Assembly (NCBI GenBank): GCA_021324165.1
Contig: JAJPJR010000036.1
Coordinates: 1 to 44,085 of the forward strand
Direction of reading: 5' to 3'
DNA: 44,085 nucleotides
DNA from: Armatimonadota bacterium
GTDB taxonomy: Bacteria; Armatimonadota; Fimbriimonadia; Fimbriimonadales; ATM1
Positions 14,897 to 24,606 of the stretch are shown piece after piece. The notes beneath the pieces were generated by a model. The model was not told the DNA's origin and did not search any database. It saw only the letters and a list, made by a program, of their open reading frames with translations. The translations under genes were made by a program, and so were the position numbers. Position 1 is the first letter of the stretch; each line of letters starts with the position of its first letter.

Positions 14897-17800
14897 ATGA
14901 ACGCGATTCGCAGGTGGATCGCCTGGGGCGCTGCCGCCGCAGGCCCGGCTTGGATGGCGCTGTCCAGCCCGGCGGCCCAAACGCCGACCGAAGTCCGCTT
15001 CGAAACTCAGATATGGCCGAACCTCAAGGCCCGGTGCGCATCGTGCCATTCCGGCGCGAGCCCGGCGGCAGGGCTCGATCTCACCACCAAGGCAGGAATC
15101 GAAAAGGGCGGAGTTTCGGGCAGGCTTGTGAAACCTGGCGACCCAGCGGGTTCGGTTTTGTATCAACGTCTGACTGGCGCGAACGGTTTGGCACAAATGC
15201 CGATGGGTTTCGCTCCTCTCACACAAGACGAATTGAAAACGGTTCGCGATTGGATTTTGCAAGGCGGCAAACTTGCAAAGGGCGAATGGAAACATTGGGC
15301 GTTCGTTGCGCCGGTGCGTCCGAAAATTCCGAATGTGAAACTTGCGAACTGGGTTCGCAACCCGATTGACGCTTTTGTGTTGGCAAGAATGGAGGCCGCA
15401 GGATTGAAGCCCGCGCCGACCGCAAGCAAAGAGCAGCTGATCCGCCGCGTAACGCTCGATCTGATCGGCGTGCCGCCCACCGTTGAAGAAATTGACGCGT
15501 TTTTGAATGACCACTCGCCGAACGCCTATGAAAAACTGGTGGACAGGCTGTTGGATTCTCCGCATTACGGTGAAAGGCAGGCGCGGGAATGGCTCGATTT
15601 GGCGCGCTATGCCGACACGAACGGTTATGAAAAAGACGGCAGTCGCGTGGCATGGCCCTATCGTGATTGGGTGATCCGTGCCTACAACGCCAACATGCCC
15701 TACGATCAGTTCACGATCCAACAACTCGCCGGTGATCTGCTTCCCAATCCCACGCTTTCGCAGCTTGTTGCCACCGGATTCAACCGCAACACCATGAAAA
15801 ACGAAGAAGGCGGCGTGGATCAAGAAGAAGCGCTGTTTGAAGTGGAGATTGACAGGGTGACAACCACTGCGACCACCTGGCTTGGCGTAACTATGGGATG
15901 TGCGCGCTGCCACGATCACAAATATGATCCGTTCACGATGAAAGATTTCTACAGCATGATGGCGTTCTTTGCCCATCCCGATTATGCGAAGCTGGGCGAT
16001 GCGAGCGTGAGCGAGCAGAAGTTCACAGAGCCCTCGATTCAAGTGCCATCGGCTGAGCAGTCGAAGCTGCAACAACAACTGGAATCCAAAATGCAGTCGG
16101 TGCAAAAGGAGATCGCTTCAAGAGCTGAGCAGCTGCAAAAAGCGCAAATTGAGTGGGAAGCCGCCGCAAAAAACGGAATCAGATGGTACGCGGTTGTTCC
16201 AACCGGAATGCATTCGAAGGCGGGCGCCGCGTTTCAACTGAAAAGTGACAGTTCGATCTTCGTTTCAGGCACGAACCCCGACCGCGATGATTACACGATT
16301 CAATTCAGGATGCCTGCGAAACGTCTTAGCGCAGTTTGCATCGAAACCGTTCCGGATAAAGCGTTTGTGAACGGCGGGCCGGGGCGAAGCGATTCCGGCA
16401 ACATCGTACTGTCGAAGGCGCGGCTGAAAGTCGGCGGCGTCGAGCAACCGATTCGCGCTTCGGCAGCCGATTTCATTCAACAAGGATATGCGCTGGCGGG
16501 AGTTACTGACGACGATCCGGAAACCGGTTGGGCGTTTTATCCAGAAGTCGCAAAACCCCACCGGCTGATTTTGGAGTTGAAAACGCCTGCGCAGGCAGCC
16601 CGCAGCCAAACCGCCGAACTGGTTCTGGAATTCGAATCCGTGTGGAAGCAGCACAATCTGGGACACTTTAAGATTCTTGTAACAGCCGACGAACTTGCGC
16701 GTGCCGACATTGTGCCAAACGACATCCGCGCCGTTCTCAACTCCCCAACACGTTCCGAGGCGGAATCGCAGCGGCTGAAAGAGTATTACAAAAACGTTGC
16801 GCCCGCGCTCGATGAGTTGCGAGACGAACTTGCCGATCTGCAAGCAAAACTGAATCGGCTGAAAGCCTCGATTCCCACAACTTTGGTGATGCGCGATGAC
16901 CCCAAAGTGCAAAGGTTCACTGCAAACGTGCACACGCGCGGCGAGTTTTTGAGCAAAGCAGAAATTGTGGAAGCCAACGTGCCGCAAGCGCTCAGCCCGA
17001 TGCCTTCAAACGCGCCGAAAAACCGTTTGGGCCTCGCCAAATGGCTTGTAAGCAAGCAGAATCCACTCACGGCGCGCGTGGAGGTCAACCGCATGTGGGA
17101 GATGTTTTTTGGACGCGGCATTGTGGAAACCACCGAAAACCTGGGCGTGCAATGCAGCCCGCCTTCGCATCCTGAACTTCTCGATTGGCTCGCAACTGAG
17201 TTTATGCAAAACGGATGGAACCGCAAAGCGATTCAAAAACTGATCGTGATGTCGGCGGTATATCGGCAAGACAGCAAGCCGAGCGCACAGGCGTTGAAAA
17301 CCGACCCCGAAAACATTTTGCTTTCGCACGGGCCGCGTGTGAGAATGGAAGCCGAAATGGTGCGGGATGCCGTTCTAAAAGCGTCGGGCCTTCTCAGCGA
17401 AAAAATGTTCGGCCCAAGCGTGTTTCCTTATCAGCCCGAAGGTGTGTGGGACAGCCCGTTCAGCGGAGAAAAATGGATGACCAGCAAAGGCGAGGATTTG
17501 TATCGAAGAAGCCTTTACACGTTTATCAAACGCACCGCGCCTTTCCCGATGTTTACGACTTTTGATGCGGGCAGCCGCGAATCGTGCATCGTCCGCCGCG
17601 TGCGAACCAACACGCCGCTGCAATCGCTCGCGCTGCTAAACGATCAAGGCTTGTTCACCTCGGCGCGCGCTTTGGGCGAAAGAATGCGAAAGGCAGCAGC
17701 AAAATCCGACCAAGAAGGAATCATTTACGGTTTCCGCGCGTGCACATCGCGCAAACCGAACGCCGCAGAGCTGAAACGAATCGAGGATTATCTTGCGCTG

Positions 17801-17926
17801 ATGAAAAAACAGTATCAGGCGCATCCGTGGGATGCACAAAAAATCGCAGGCGATGCAAACGGCGCCGTGTGGACGATGGTCGGAAACCTGCTGCTGAACC
17901 TGGATGAAACGATTACCAAAGGATAA
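14897..17926 (+). CDS. Planctomycete-type cytochrome c/DUF1549/DUF1553 protein
   Basis: The 1009-residue product has a signal peptide ending near residue 27 (SSPAAQ), then a PSCyt1 domain with a haem motif CASCH (Cys47, Cys50, His51), then DUF1549 (from about 150, including REWLDLARYADTNGYEKDG and a second C-x2-C-H, Cys335-Cys338-His339 in GCARCHDHKYDP), a beta-rich middle, and DUF1553 from about 700 (NRLGLAKWLVSKQNPLTARV, EVNRMWEMFFGRGIVETTEN). These proteins act outside the cytoplasmic membrane and nearly always pair with a DUF1501 gene, as here. Their substrate is unknown; links to breakdown of complex glycans are suggested. ATG 14897 is preferred over the upstream TTG. Confidence 0.93.
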   Translation: MNAIRRWIAWGAAAAGPAWMALSSPAAQTPTEVRFETQIWPNLKARCASCHSGASPAAGLDLTTKAGIEKGGVSGRLVKPGDPAGSVLYQRLTGANGLAQMPMGFAPLTQDELKTVRDWILQGGKLAKGEWKHWAFVAPVRPKIPNVKLANWVRNPIDAFVLARMEAAGLKPAPTASKEQLIRRVTLDLIGVPPTVEEIDAFLNDHSPNAYEKLVDRLLDSPHYGERQAREWLDLARYADTNGYEKDGSRVAWPYRDWVIRAYNANMPYDQFTIQQLAGDLLPNPTLSQLVATGFNRNTMKNEEGGVDQEEALFEVEIDRVTTTATTWLGVTMGCARCHDHKYDPFTMKDFYSMMAFFAHPDYAKLGDASVSEQKFTEPSIQVPSAEQSKLQQQLESKMQSVQKEIASRAEQLQKAQIEWEAAAKNGIRWYAVVPTGMHSKAGAAFQLKSDSSIFVSGTNPDRDDYTIQFRMPAKRLSAVCIETVPDKAFVNGGPGRSDSGNIVLSKARLKVGGVEQPIRASAADFIQQGYALAGVTDDDPETGWAFYPEVAKPHRLILELKTPAQAARSQTAELVLEFESVWKQHNLGHFKILVTADELARADIVPNDIRAVLNSPTRSEAESQRLKEYYKNVAPALDELRDELADLQAKLNRLKASIPTTLVMRDDPKVQRFTANVHTRGEFLSKAEIVEANVPQALSPMPSNAPKNRLGLAKWLVSKQNPLTARVEVNRMWEMFFGRGIVETTENLGVQCSPPSHPELLDWLATEFMQNGWNRKAIQKLIVMSAVYRQDSKPSAQALKTDPENILLSHGPRVRMEAEMVRDAVLKASGLLSEKMFGPSVFPYQPEGVWDSPFSGEKWMTSKGEDLYRRSLYTFIKRTAPFPMFTTFDAGSRESCIVRRVRTNTPLQSLALLNDQGLFTSARALGERMRKAAAKSDQEGIIYGFRACTSRKPNAAELKRIEDYLALMKKQYQAHPWDAQKIAGDANGAVWTMVGNLLLNLDETITKG

Positions 17927-17932
17927 ATCAAG

Positions 17933-19345
17933 ATGAACGAACTGAGAGAACTGACGCGAAGAACGCTGCTCAAACAGATCGGTTTCGGTGTGGGTGCCGC
18001 GGCGCTCACGGCGCTGTTGAACGAAGACCTGTTTGCGCAGCAGGCCGCGTTTCCCAATTTTGCGCCGAAAGCAAAGCGCATCATTTATCTGTTTATGGCG
18101 GGCGCGCCCTCGCAGCTTGATTTGTGGGATCCGAAGCCGGTTTTGTCGCAGCACGACGGTCAAGATTGTCCCGAAGAGTATTTGAAAGGTGAACGGTTTG
18201 CATTCATCAAAGGCGTGCCGAAACTTCTGGCCTCGCCGCACAAATTTGTGCAAGCGGGCGAAAGCGGTCAGTGGATTTCAACACTTCTGCCGCACACCGC
18301 CGAAATTGTTGATGACATTGCGGTGATTCGTTCCATGCACACCGATCAGTTCAATCATGCGCCCGCGCAGATTTTCATGAACACCGGCAATCAACTTCCG
18401 GGCAGGCCGAGCATGGGTTCATGGCTCACCTACGGTTTGGGTTCCGAAAGCCGCGATCTGCCCGGATTTGTGGTGCTGATTTCGGGCGATTCAAATCCCG
18501 ATGGCGGAAAATGTTTGTGGAGCAGTGGGTTTTTGCCTTCGGTGTATCAAGGTGTGGAGTTTCGTTCGAAAGGCGACGCGGTCTTGTTCGTTTCAAACCC
18601 CGATGGTGTGACGGATCGAGTTCGCCGCGAGATGCTCGATGCGCTGAAAGAGTTGAACGCGATGAAACTCAAAGAGACCCTCGATCCGGAAATTGACACG
18701 CGCATATCGCAATACGAACTTGCCTATCGCATGCAATCCAGCGTGCCCGAACTGATGGATATTTCTAAAGAGCCCGCTTCGATTCACGAGATGTATGGAA
18801 CGTCGCCCGGCGAGAAAAGTTTTGCCAACAACTGTCTTTTAGCGAGGCGTTTGATTGAGCGCGGCGTGCGGTTTGTGCAGCTTTATCATCGCGGATGGGA
18901 TCATCACGGCACCGGCGAGTTCGAGGACTTGACGCACGCGCTGCCGCGCAGATGCAAAGAGGTTGATCAGGCTTCGGCGGCACTCGTCAAAGATTTGAAG
19001 CAGCGCGGAATGCTCGATGACACGATCGTGATTTGGGGCGGAGAGTTTGGAAGAACTCCGATGAAAGAAGGCCGCGGCGGATCGCAGCTTCCAGGGCGCG
19101 ATCACCACCCGCGCGCTTTCTCTTTGTGGATGGCGGGCGGCGGAATCAAAGGAGGCGTTTCGTTGGGAAGCACCGACGATTTGGGATACAACGTTGTGGA
19201 AGATCCCGTTTCCGTTCACGATCTTCACGCGACCATTTTGCACCTGATGGGCATTGACCACACGCGGCTTACTTACAAATACCTCGGCCGCCAATTCCGC
19301 CTCACAGATGTATACGGGAATGTGGTTGGGAAGTTGTTGAAGTGA
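17933..19345 (+). CDS. DUF1501 protein (alkaline-phosphatase/sulfatase-like), Tat-type signal
   Basis: The 470-residue product starts six bases after the previous stop, so the pair is an operon. The N-terminus [20 protein letters not shown] is a twin-arginine signal (Arg9-Arg10) followed by a hydrophobic stretch, predicting export in folded form. DUF1501 marks are present: [48 protein letters not shown], and [20 protein letters not shown]. The fold is related to alkaline phosphatases and sulfatases and usually binds metal through the Asp/His residues in these motifs. The reaction is unknown. It probably works with the DUF1549/DUF1553 protein in the periplasm or at the cell surface. Confidence 0.93.
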   Translation: MNELRELTRRTLLKQIGFGVGAAALTALLNEDLFAQQAAFPNFAPKAKRIIYLFMAGAPSQLDLWDPKPVLSQHDGQDCPEEYLKGERFAFIKGVPKLLASPHKFVQAGESGQWISTLLPHTAEIVDDIAVIRSMHTDQFNHAPAQIFMNTGNQLPGRPSMGSWLTYGLGSESRDLPGFVVLISGDSNPDGGKCLWSSGFLPSVYQGVEFRSKGDAVLFVSNPDGVTDRVRREMLDALKELNAMKLKETLDPEIDTRISQYELAYRMQSSVPELMDISKEPASIHEMYGTSPGEKSFANNCLLARRLIERGVRFVQLYHRGWDHHGTGEFEDLTHALPRRCKEVDQASAALVKDLKQRGMLDDTIVIWGGEFGRTPMKEGRGGSQLPGRDHHPRAFSLWMAGGGIKGGVSLGSTDDLGYNVVEDPVSVHDLHATILHLMGIDHTRLTYKYLGRQFRLTDVYGNVVGKLLK

Positions 19346-19366
19346 TGGGAGGTTCACCGGTTAGCA

Positions 19367-20620
19367 ATGTCGTTCTATACTAAGCCCGTTACGGCTCTCG
19401 AGTTTTGTGACCTCCAATCGCTGTTGGACGAACACGCAGTCGAAAACGTACGACTTGAGTTCAAGCAGGAGGTCATGTCGGACATCCCGGCGCTGAAGGA
19501 ATTGAGCGCATTTGCCAACACTTATGGCGGATACTTGATAGTTGGCGCGACCGAGGAAGCCGGAGTATTGAACGGCCTTCCTGGTGTGCCGCAGCGAAGC
19601 AACTACAACCAGACAATCGTGCAATTGTGTACGGACCGCGTGAGTCCTCCAATTTTGGTAGAAGTGTCACAGCCAATTGGCGTGCCGGGCACATCAAAGG
19701 TTCTCTACGTGTTACACGTCCCGGAGAGCCCCATTACACCGCATTTCATAAACGGTCGCAACGGCTGCTTTATTCGCGTTGATGAACACAGCCGACCTAT
19801 TACCCCAAAACTGGCTGAAGAGAGAGAGATTGTGCACCTACTTGGACGAAGAAGAGCTGTGGATGAGAGGAAGCAACGGCTGCAAGAACGCACCAGCAAA
19901 CGCTACTCTCAATTTCGTTCAACGCAGATTTCGGTGGAGAATTCCAACACAGGGTCGGTCTTCGGCGGCGCGAGCTTTACTATTGGTTTTTGGCCGCGGT
20001 ACCCGGCCCAACCTGTACTTTCGCAATCCGACCTCAAGGGTAGTGTTAAAATGTGTCAGCTCCGTGTCCACGGTGATTTCTATCCTGGAGAGGTAGGTGC
20101 TTTGATCACCCAATATGAAAGCGTCATAACATTCGAACCTCAATACATTCCCAGCTATTTCGAAGCCAATATCTATGGAGGACTTTTCTACGGAACGGAT
20201 GTCGAGCTTTCGCAAAGGGGCCACAACCATCCGAGTGGGATACATGTCAACCATTTTCTCGCTAAGTTGCTGCTGTACATCAAGCACGCTGCCACGTGGT
20301 ACGAAAAGACTGGACTTCGGGTCCCACTCGACATCGTGTTTTCAGTTGAAGGCATCCGAGGTGCAGAATGGTTACACTTCCCAAATGGATTCCCCGATAC
20401 GTTCCCTGCCTCGCCGTTGGACGATGAATTCACTATTCCACTGTCCACAAACACAAGCCAGCTGATCGCTGACCCGGACAGAATCATGAAAGACCTGCTC
20501 TTGCAAGTCTTCTTCGCAGCAAACAGGGCGGAGTGGGCAACCGAAGAAGAGACCGGAAAAGCAGTTCATCTTGCGTATCAGTACAACAAGTGGAATCCTG
20601 GCACCTCGGTCAAGAAGTAG
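19367..20620 (+). CDS. AlbA_2 (Schlafen-like) putative DNA-binding protein
   Basis: The 417-residue product has an N-terminal AlbA_2 domain (about residues 15-140): VRLEFKQEV, KELSAFANTYGGYLIVGATE and GCFIRVDEHSRPITP. AlbA_2 domains bind nucleic acid and are related to the Schlafen core; some members are nucleases and defence proteins, others are regulators. The remaining 270 residues match nothing I know and lack membrane segments. ATG 19367 is preceded by GGGAGG but at a long 14-base spacing. Codon choice looks more even than in the flanking DUF1501 and flagellar genes, which hints at transfer but was not measured. Confidence 0.8.
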   Translation: MSFYTKPVTALEFCDLQSLLDEHAVENVRLEFKQEVMSDIPALKELSAFANTYGGYLIVGATEEAGVLNGLPGVPQRSNYNQTIVQLCTDRVSPPILVEVSQPIGVPGTSKVLYVLHVPESPITPHFINGRNGCFIRVDEHSRPITPKLAEEREIVHLLGRRRAVDERKQRLQERTSKRYSQFRSTQISVENSNTGSVFGGASFTIGFWPRYPAQPVLSQSDLKGSVKMCQLRVHGDFYPGEVGALITQYESVITFEPQYIPSYFEANIYGGLFYGTDVELSQRGHNHPSGIHVNHFLAKLLLYIKHAATWYEKTGLRVPLDIVFSVEGIRGAEWLHFPNGFPDTFPASPLDDEFTIPLSTNTSQLIADPDRIMKDLLLQVFFAANRAEWATEEETGKAVHLAYQYNKWNPGTSVKK

Positions 20621-20694
20621 GCATCGTCGTGGATTGTCCTAGGCGCGACCGCCGCCAGCAGCGGTGCCGGTGACACCATTCCACGCCTGAAGTC

Positions 20695-21090
20695 CTACTG
20701 CGACCAGGTGCCGTCGCGAACGTACACCCAACTCCCCCAAGTCGTGTCCTCGTTCACAATGTGAAGCTCGTTGCCGACGCCTTCCAACTCCATGATCATC
20801 TCTTTGTTGCGCGGATCTACCGACTGCTCGCTTCGCGGCCCCGTGTACTCTTTCGGCGTCAGCGTAATCTTGCCGTCGGCCATCGCCCACGTCCCGCTCA
20901 CGATCGGTGTATGTTGAATGAACGTGTAAGTGTGGTCGGCTCGCAGCTCCAGCTTGCGGTCAACGACCATCAGCGTGTCCCCCGCGGTGTTCGTCAGGCG
21001 CCCTGTGTAGTTTCCAACAGGATCGCCCCCGCCGCGCTTGCACCCCGACAAGGCGACGGCTCCCAGAATGATCAAGACCAGGAATCTCAT
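20695..21090 (-). CDS. Small lipoprotein of unknown function
   Basis: The 131-residue product has a lipoprotein signal (MRFLVLIILGAVALSGC, lipobox LSGC with Cys17) and so should be lipid-anchored outside the inner membrane. The mature part is one small beta domain: GNYTGRLTN, DRKLELRADHTYTF, SGTWAMADGKITLTP, in the style of copper-resistance NlpE N-terminal or lipocalin-like domains that sense or bind small ligands; this is a resemblance only. ATG 21090 is chosen since it begins the signal and lies seven bases after a -10 box; a longer frame from 21150 has no support. A short ACCGC/GCGGT hairpin (20648-20665) lies between its end and the convergent AlbA_2 gene. Confidence 0.78.
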   Translation of the reverse strand: MRFLVLIILGAVALSGCKRGGGDPVGNYTGRLTNTAGDTLMVVDRKLELRADHTYTFIQHTPIVSGTWAMADGKITLTPKEYTGPRSEQSVDPRNKEMIMELEGVGNELHIVNEDTTWGSWVYVRDGTWSQ

Positions 21091-21097
21091 ACCCGGA

Positions 21098-21103
21098 ATC
21101 TTA
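21098..21103 (-). promoter_or_regulatory. -10 box (TAAGAT) of the lipoprotein gene
   Basis: On the minus strand TAAGAT ends seven bases before ATG 21090 with no ribosome site between, another apparent leaderless start. No -35 stands out. Confidence 0.4.
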
Positions 21104-21171
21104 CTGCAACTTTCAGCCGGTTTTGGGAACAAACAGCCGCAGGTATCCATTTATTGAACCAGGCAAACCCT

Positions 21172-21591
21172 ATGAGTCGGCACACTGCTGTCCAACTGTC
21201 TCTTGCCCTGCTCCGCCTGGTCAGCGGGTTTTTATTCATTCAGCATGGCGGCATGAAACTGTTCGGCTGGTTTGGGCAGATGCCCCACGCGCCCGAGCCG
21301 TTCACACTGATTTGGGTTGCGGCCGTGCTTGAGTTTTTCGGCGGGATTCTGATCCTGGCCGGCCTGTTCACCCGCATCACGGCGTTCATTTTGTCGGGCG
21401 AGATGGCTTACGCCTATTTTCACGCCCACGCCCCCAACGGGTTCTCGCCGATTCAGAACAAAGGCGAACCCGCCGTGCTGTTCTGCTTCATCTACCTGTT
21501 CCTGGCGGCATATGGCGGCGGGGAATACAGTCTGGATCACTGGTTCAAGGTGCCCAGCTTCCACCCGAAGCGGCGGAAGAGCGACTATTAG
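21172..21591 (+). CDS. DoxX family membrane protein
   Basis: The 139-residue product has four predicted membrane helices and the DoxX signature order: [20 protein letters not shown], then [40 protein letters not shown], and [20 protein letters not shown]. Length matches small DoxX/SURF4-like proteins, which sit in the inner membrane and are linked to thiol or quinone redox chemistry in some species. ATG 21172 starts the family region; the longer frame from 20761 overlaps the lipoprotein gene and is rejected. Its TAG overlaps the TAA of the convergent csrA by two bases. Confidence 0.9.
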   Translation: MSRHTAVQLSLALLRLVSGFLFIQHGGMKLFGWFGQMPHAPEPFTLIWVAAVLEFFGGILILAGLFTRITAFILSGEMAYAYFHAHAPNGFSPIQNKGEPAVLFCFIYLFLAAYGGGEYSLDHWFKVPSFHPKRRKSDY

Positions 21592-21794
21592 TCAGGAACG
21601 TCTTCGGGCCGGGTTTCGGCGGCCTCGATGTTCTCGTGCTTGATCTGGCTGTAAATCTCCTGCCGGTGCACGGCCACGTTTTTGGGCGCACGAATCCCCA
21701 GGCGCACCTGCTCGCCGCGAACGTCCAAAACGACGACCTCGATTTCGTCGCCGATCATGATGCTTTGTTGAACTTTTCGGGTGAGTACGAGCAC
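21588..21794 (-). CDS. csrA: Carbon storage regulator CsrA
   Basis: The 68-residue product is a complete Csr[40 protein letters not shown]. CsrA dimers bind GGA motifs in mRNA leaders and block translation; in flagellated bacteria with FliW the main target is flagellin mRNA. The GTG at 21794 is fixed by the family N-terminus and by GGAGGG eight bases upstream (21803-21808), so a longer frame is wrong. It is the last gene of the flagellar operon, directly after fliW, the usual arrangement for this partner switch. Confidence 0.96.
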   Translation of the reverse strand: MLVLTRKVQQSIMIGDEIEVVVLDVRGEQVRLGIRAPKNVAVHRQEIYSQIKHENIEAAETRPEDVPD

Positions 21795-21859
21795 GGGATT
21801 TGCCCTCCATGGCAAAGCGGCGCTGGCCGCTTCCCTGCATTTTAGCCGGTTTGCGGCGC

Positions 21860-22318
21860 CTATGCCGCGGCCTTGCGGTCCTCCTGATCTTGAATCGAGA
21901 CCACGGCGTGCTTGGTGCCCCACCGTTCGTCGTCAATCACCACCTGTCTGCCAATCTGCTTTTGGGCGTTGATGACGATCGGCCCAGCCAGGTTCACGGT
22001 CATGGCTTGGGGGTTGCCCCGGGGTATGGACACCACAGCGTAAAGTTGGCGCGGGGTGTGCTCATCGAGACCGAGCGCGCGCGCATCCAAATCGTTGATC
22101 TCCGGCTGATAATCGCCGCTGACCTCTTGCGGGTCGAGCACCAAAAACGCAAGCGATGCTTCTTCCACGCTCTGAATCCATCGAAACGGGCTGCCTGGTT
22201 TGTGATTGATCACCACAAACCTTGTGTATTGAGGAAAGCCCAAAAACCCTTCGGGCATAACGAACAGGTCGTCTTCCGAACATTCAAGCGTGCCGAACCG
22301 GGTTGTGTAAAACGTCAT
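21860..22318 (-). CDS. fliW: Flagellar assembly factor FliW
   Basis: The 152-residue product shows the FliW pattern: an N-terminal strand followed by [37 protein letters not shown], and near the end [20 protein letters not shown]. FliW binds both flagellin and CsrA; when flagellin is secreted FliW is free to hold CsrA and flagellin is translated. The ATG overlaps the flgL stop (ATGA), so translation is coupled. csrA begins 65 bases downstream. Confidence 0.95.
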   Translation of the reverse strand: MTFYTTRFGTLECSEDDLFVMPEGFLGFPQYTRFVVINHKPGSPFRWIQSVEEASLAFLVLDPQEVSGDYQPEINDLDARALGLDEHTPRQLYAVVSIPRGNPQAMTVNLAGPIVINAQKQIGRQVVIDDERWGTKHAVVSIQDQEDRKAAA

Positions 22319-23211
22319 GGTTTAAGATAATCGAGCAAAGTGAGGCCGTTCGCCACAGTGAGCGCAGCCAAAGACGCCTGATAAGCCGTCTGCGCGCGCT
22401 GAAGATTGGTGACGGTGTCAATCAGATCGGCATCCTGCTTGTCAGAAATCTGTTTCGTAAACTCGTCGGATCGTCGCGTTGCGGCGGCTGCCGCATCGTC
22501 GAACTGCTGAATCATCACGCCTGCCTCGCCGCGAGTGTTCAACAGATTCGCTGCCGCATCGTCAATCTTCTGCAACGTAACGCCGCTCAGGCCGCTTGCA
22601 TCTCCAGCTTGCAATCTTTGCTTGGCGTCTTCCAACGCGTTGTACGCATCGGTGACTTGTTGGTCAATCAGCATGTTGCTTTGCAGAAGTGTTCCGGGGC
22701 CGGCTTCCACAATCTGCTTGCCTTGATCGCCATCGTAACGAATGTAGTTGTTGACCACCGAAGAGTCGGGCACAAACGGTTTGGTCGTAACTTTGTATCC
22801 CGCAAACAGATAGTGGCCGCTGCCGTCCTGACCGTTTGCTGATTGAACCAAACGCTGCTGCAGCGCATCAATCTGTGCCGCGAGCGCGATTCTGCCTTGT
22901 TGATCGGTTGCGCCGTTTGCGCCCTGAATGACGATCGTTTTGGCCTGCTGCATCACGTCGGTCATTTCGCCGAGGCGGGCTTCGGCCATCTTCAGGTTGT
23001 TGGAGGCCGCCGTGGCGGTGGACTGGTGCTGATCGGATTTCGATTTGGCCGAACTCAACGTGAGGATGCCGAGCGCCGCGAACGGGTCGTCGCTGGGCTT
23101 GCTCACGCGGATGCCCGTGGACATGCGCGTCTGATACAGGTCCACCCGCTCTTGGGCGTCCATGATCTGCTGCTTCAGCGAAGCGAACTGTTGGCTGGTG
23201 CTGATTCTCAC
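22315..23211 (-). CDS. flgL: Flagellar hook-filament junction protein FlgL
   Basis: The 298-residue product has the flagellin-like N- and C-terminal helices that pack in the filament core: MRISTSQQFASLKQQIMDAQ, followed by ISKPSDDP-type sequence (RVSKPSDDPFAALGI), and at the C-terminus DTVTNLQRAQTAYQASLAAL ending in LDYL. Middle domain length is as expected for FlgL (HAP3). The start is a GTG with a weak AAAGG immediately upstream. It follows flgK by 22 bases and overlaps fliW. Confidence 0.94.
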   Translation of the reverse strand: MRISTSQQFASLKQQIMDAQERVDLYQTRMSTGIRVSKPSDDPFAALGILTLSSAKSKSDQHQSTATAASNNLKMAEARLGEMTDVMQQAKTIVIQGANGATDQQGRIALAAQIDALQQRLVQSANGQDGSGHYLFAGYKVTTKPFVPDSSVVNNYIRYDGDQGKQIVEAGPGTLLQSNMLIDQQVTDAYNALEDAKQRLQAGDASGLSGVTLQKIDDAAANLLNTRGEAGVMIQQFDDAAAAATRRSDEFTKQISDKQDADLIDTVTNLQRAQTAYQASLAALTVANGLTLLDYLKP

Positions 23212-23233
23212 CTTTAGGGTTCCTGCCTGCCGG

Positions 23234-24604
23234 CTACCTTCCGAACTGGCTGATTAAATCTTCGGTCGTTTGATCGAGCACCGTGAGGAATCGGGCCGCC
23301 GCCTGGTACGACCTTTGGTACTTCAGCATATTTGCCAGCTCCTCGTCCATGTTCACCCCCATCACCGACTGCCTCTGCTGGTCAATCTGGCTGAGCATGG
23401 CCTGCTGGGTTTGCAGTCCGTTCTGGTAGTACGCGCTCTCCTGGCCCAGCTGGCTGATGGTGTTGGCGTAGTAGTCCATCACGCTTCGGTTGCCCAGATT
23501 CGGGTCGGGCAGATCGCGAACTCCGGCGATCGAGGACGCCAACGTGCCATCGCCCGGTTCGCCCGAAGTGCCCGCAGCGATGTTGCGGATGTCATCTTTC
23601 ATCTCCTGCGAAAGGTCGAGATCGCCGGCTCCCACCGATCCGGCAAAAAAGTCAATTCCGGTTGTGCCGTTCAGGTTGATGCCGGTTTCGTGCAACAGAT
23701 TGACCTGAGTGCGAACCGAATTGACAAGCGAATCGAGCTGCGTTTGATAGTTGCCCAGCGCCACAATTCCGCCGAACTCGCCCGCCAATCGGCCGCCTTT
23801 GATCTGAATCACTTTGGTGCCGTCGGTTACCGTTGAACTGTTCGCATCGTATTGCGAAGGCAGGTCATACGATCCGAACTGATCAACAAGCGTGTGGCTT
23901 CCAACATACACCGTTTTTGTGCCGTCCAGATGGTCAACCGTCCGCACATCTACCAAATCCGTAAGTTTTTGAATCGCCAAATCGCGCTGGTCCATCAGAT
24001 CGTTTGGAGAAGCGCCCGACACCGAAAGCGATCGAATCTGAATATTGAGATCGGAAATCTGTTTTGCGATCGCGTTGATTTGTGTGATCGTCGCGTTCAC
24101 TTCCCCATCCAACTGTTTGCCATATTGAGCGAACTGCGCGTTGATATCGTGCACACGCTGCACAAACAGCTGTGATTGAAGCCGCACTTGCAGCCGCGCC
24201 GCATCGTCCGCCGGGTTAGCGCTGAGCTGCGACCACGCATCGAACATCGCGCTCAGCGAACTCTGAAGTCCATTGGGGCCGGGCTCTTGATAAATCCCCT
24301 CGATGGTGCCGAGCGACGTGCTGAGCTGCGAAAGCCTCGATCCTTCATAGTTGGTTTGCAGGTATCTGCCGTCAAGAAACTGGTCTCTCACCCGCATCAC
24401 GGTGTTCACGAACTGTCCGGTTCCCAACGTCAATGGCCGCATTCCGAAGAACGTGATCGGAGGCGTTTGTTGAATGTCAATCCGTTGGCGCGAGTAACCT
24501 TCGGTGTCAACGTTGGCAAGGTTGTGGCCCGTAACGTTCAGCGCCATTTGAAACGCACGCAGTGCGCGCGCGGCGATGTCAATTCCCATGAAAGTGTCGG
24601 GCAT
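23234..24604 (-). CDS. flgK: Flagellar hook-associated protein FlgK
   Basis: The 456-residue product is a short FlgK (HAP1). The N-terminus carries IDIAARALRAFQMALNVTGH and NLANVDTEGYSRQRIDIQ, the motif shared by axial proteins; residues about 95-200 form the helical domain with ISDLNIQIRSLSVSGASPNDLMDQRD; the C-terminus is NMDEELANMLKYQRSYQAAA followed by RFLTVLDQTTEDLI. It caps the hook and joins it to the filament, and is exported by the flagellar type III apparatus with help from FlgN, encoded two bases upstream. Confidence 0.95.
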   Translation of the reverse strand: MPDTFMGIDIAARALRAFQMALNVTGHNLANVDTEGYSRQRIDIQQTPPITFFGMRPLTLGTGQFVNTVMRVRDQFLDGRYLQTNYEGSRLSQLSTSLGTIEGIYQEPGPNGLQSSLSAMFDAWSQLSANPADDAARLQVRLQSQLFVQRVHDINAQFAQYGKQLDGEVNATITQINAIAKQISDLNIQIRSLSVSGASPNDLMDQRDLAIQKLTDLVDVRTVDHLDGTKTVYVGSHTLVDQFGSYDLPSQYDANSSTVTDGTKVIQIKGGRLAGEFGGIVALGNYQTQLDSLVNSVRTQVNLLHETGINLNGTTGIDFFAGSVGAGDLDLSQEMKDDIRNIAAGTSGEPGDGTLASSIAGVRDLPDPNLGNRSVMDYYANTISQLGQESAYYQNGLQTQQAMLSQIDQQRQSVMGVNMDEELANMLKYQRSYQAAARFLTVLDQTTEDLISQFGR

Positions 24605-24606
24605 GT

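Noticed and set aside
14888-16105. A 405-codon minus-strand frame opposite the PSCyt1/DUF1549 gene
   Set aside because: It is an antisense shadow of a clear gene; its sequence has no domain and is rich in Arg/His/Phe as expected from reading the complement of biased codons.
20639-20890. An 83-codon minus-strand frame overlapping the lipoprotein gene
   Set aside because: It is the other-frame reading of the lipoprotein 3' region and the convergent gap, with no start signal.
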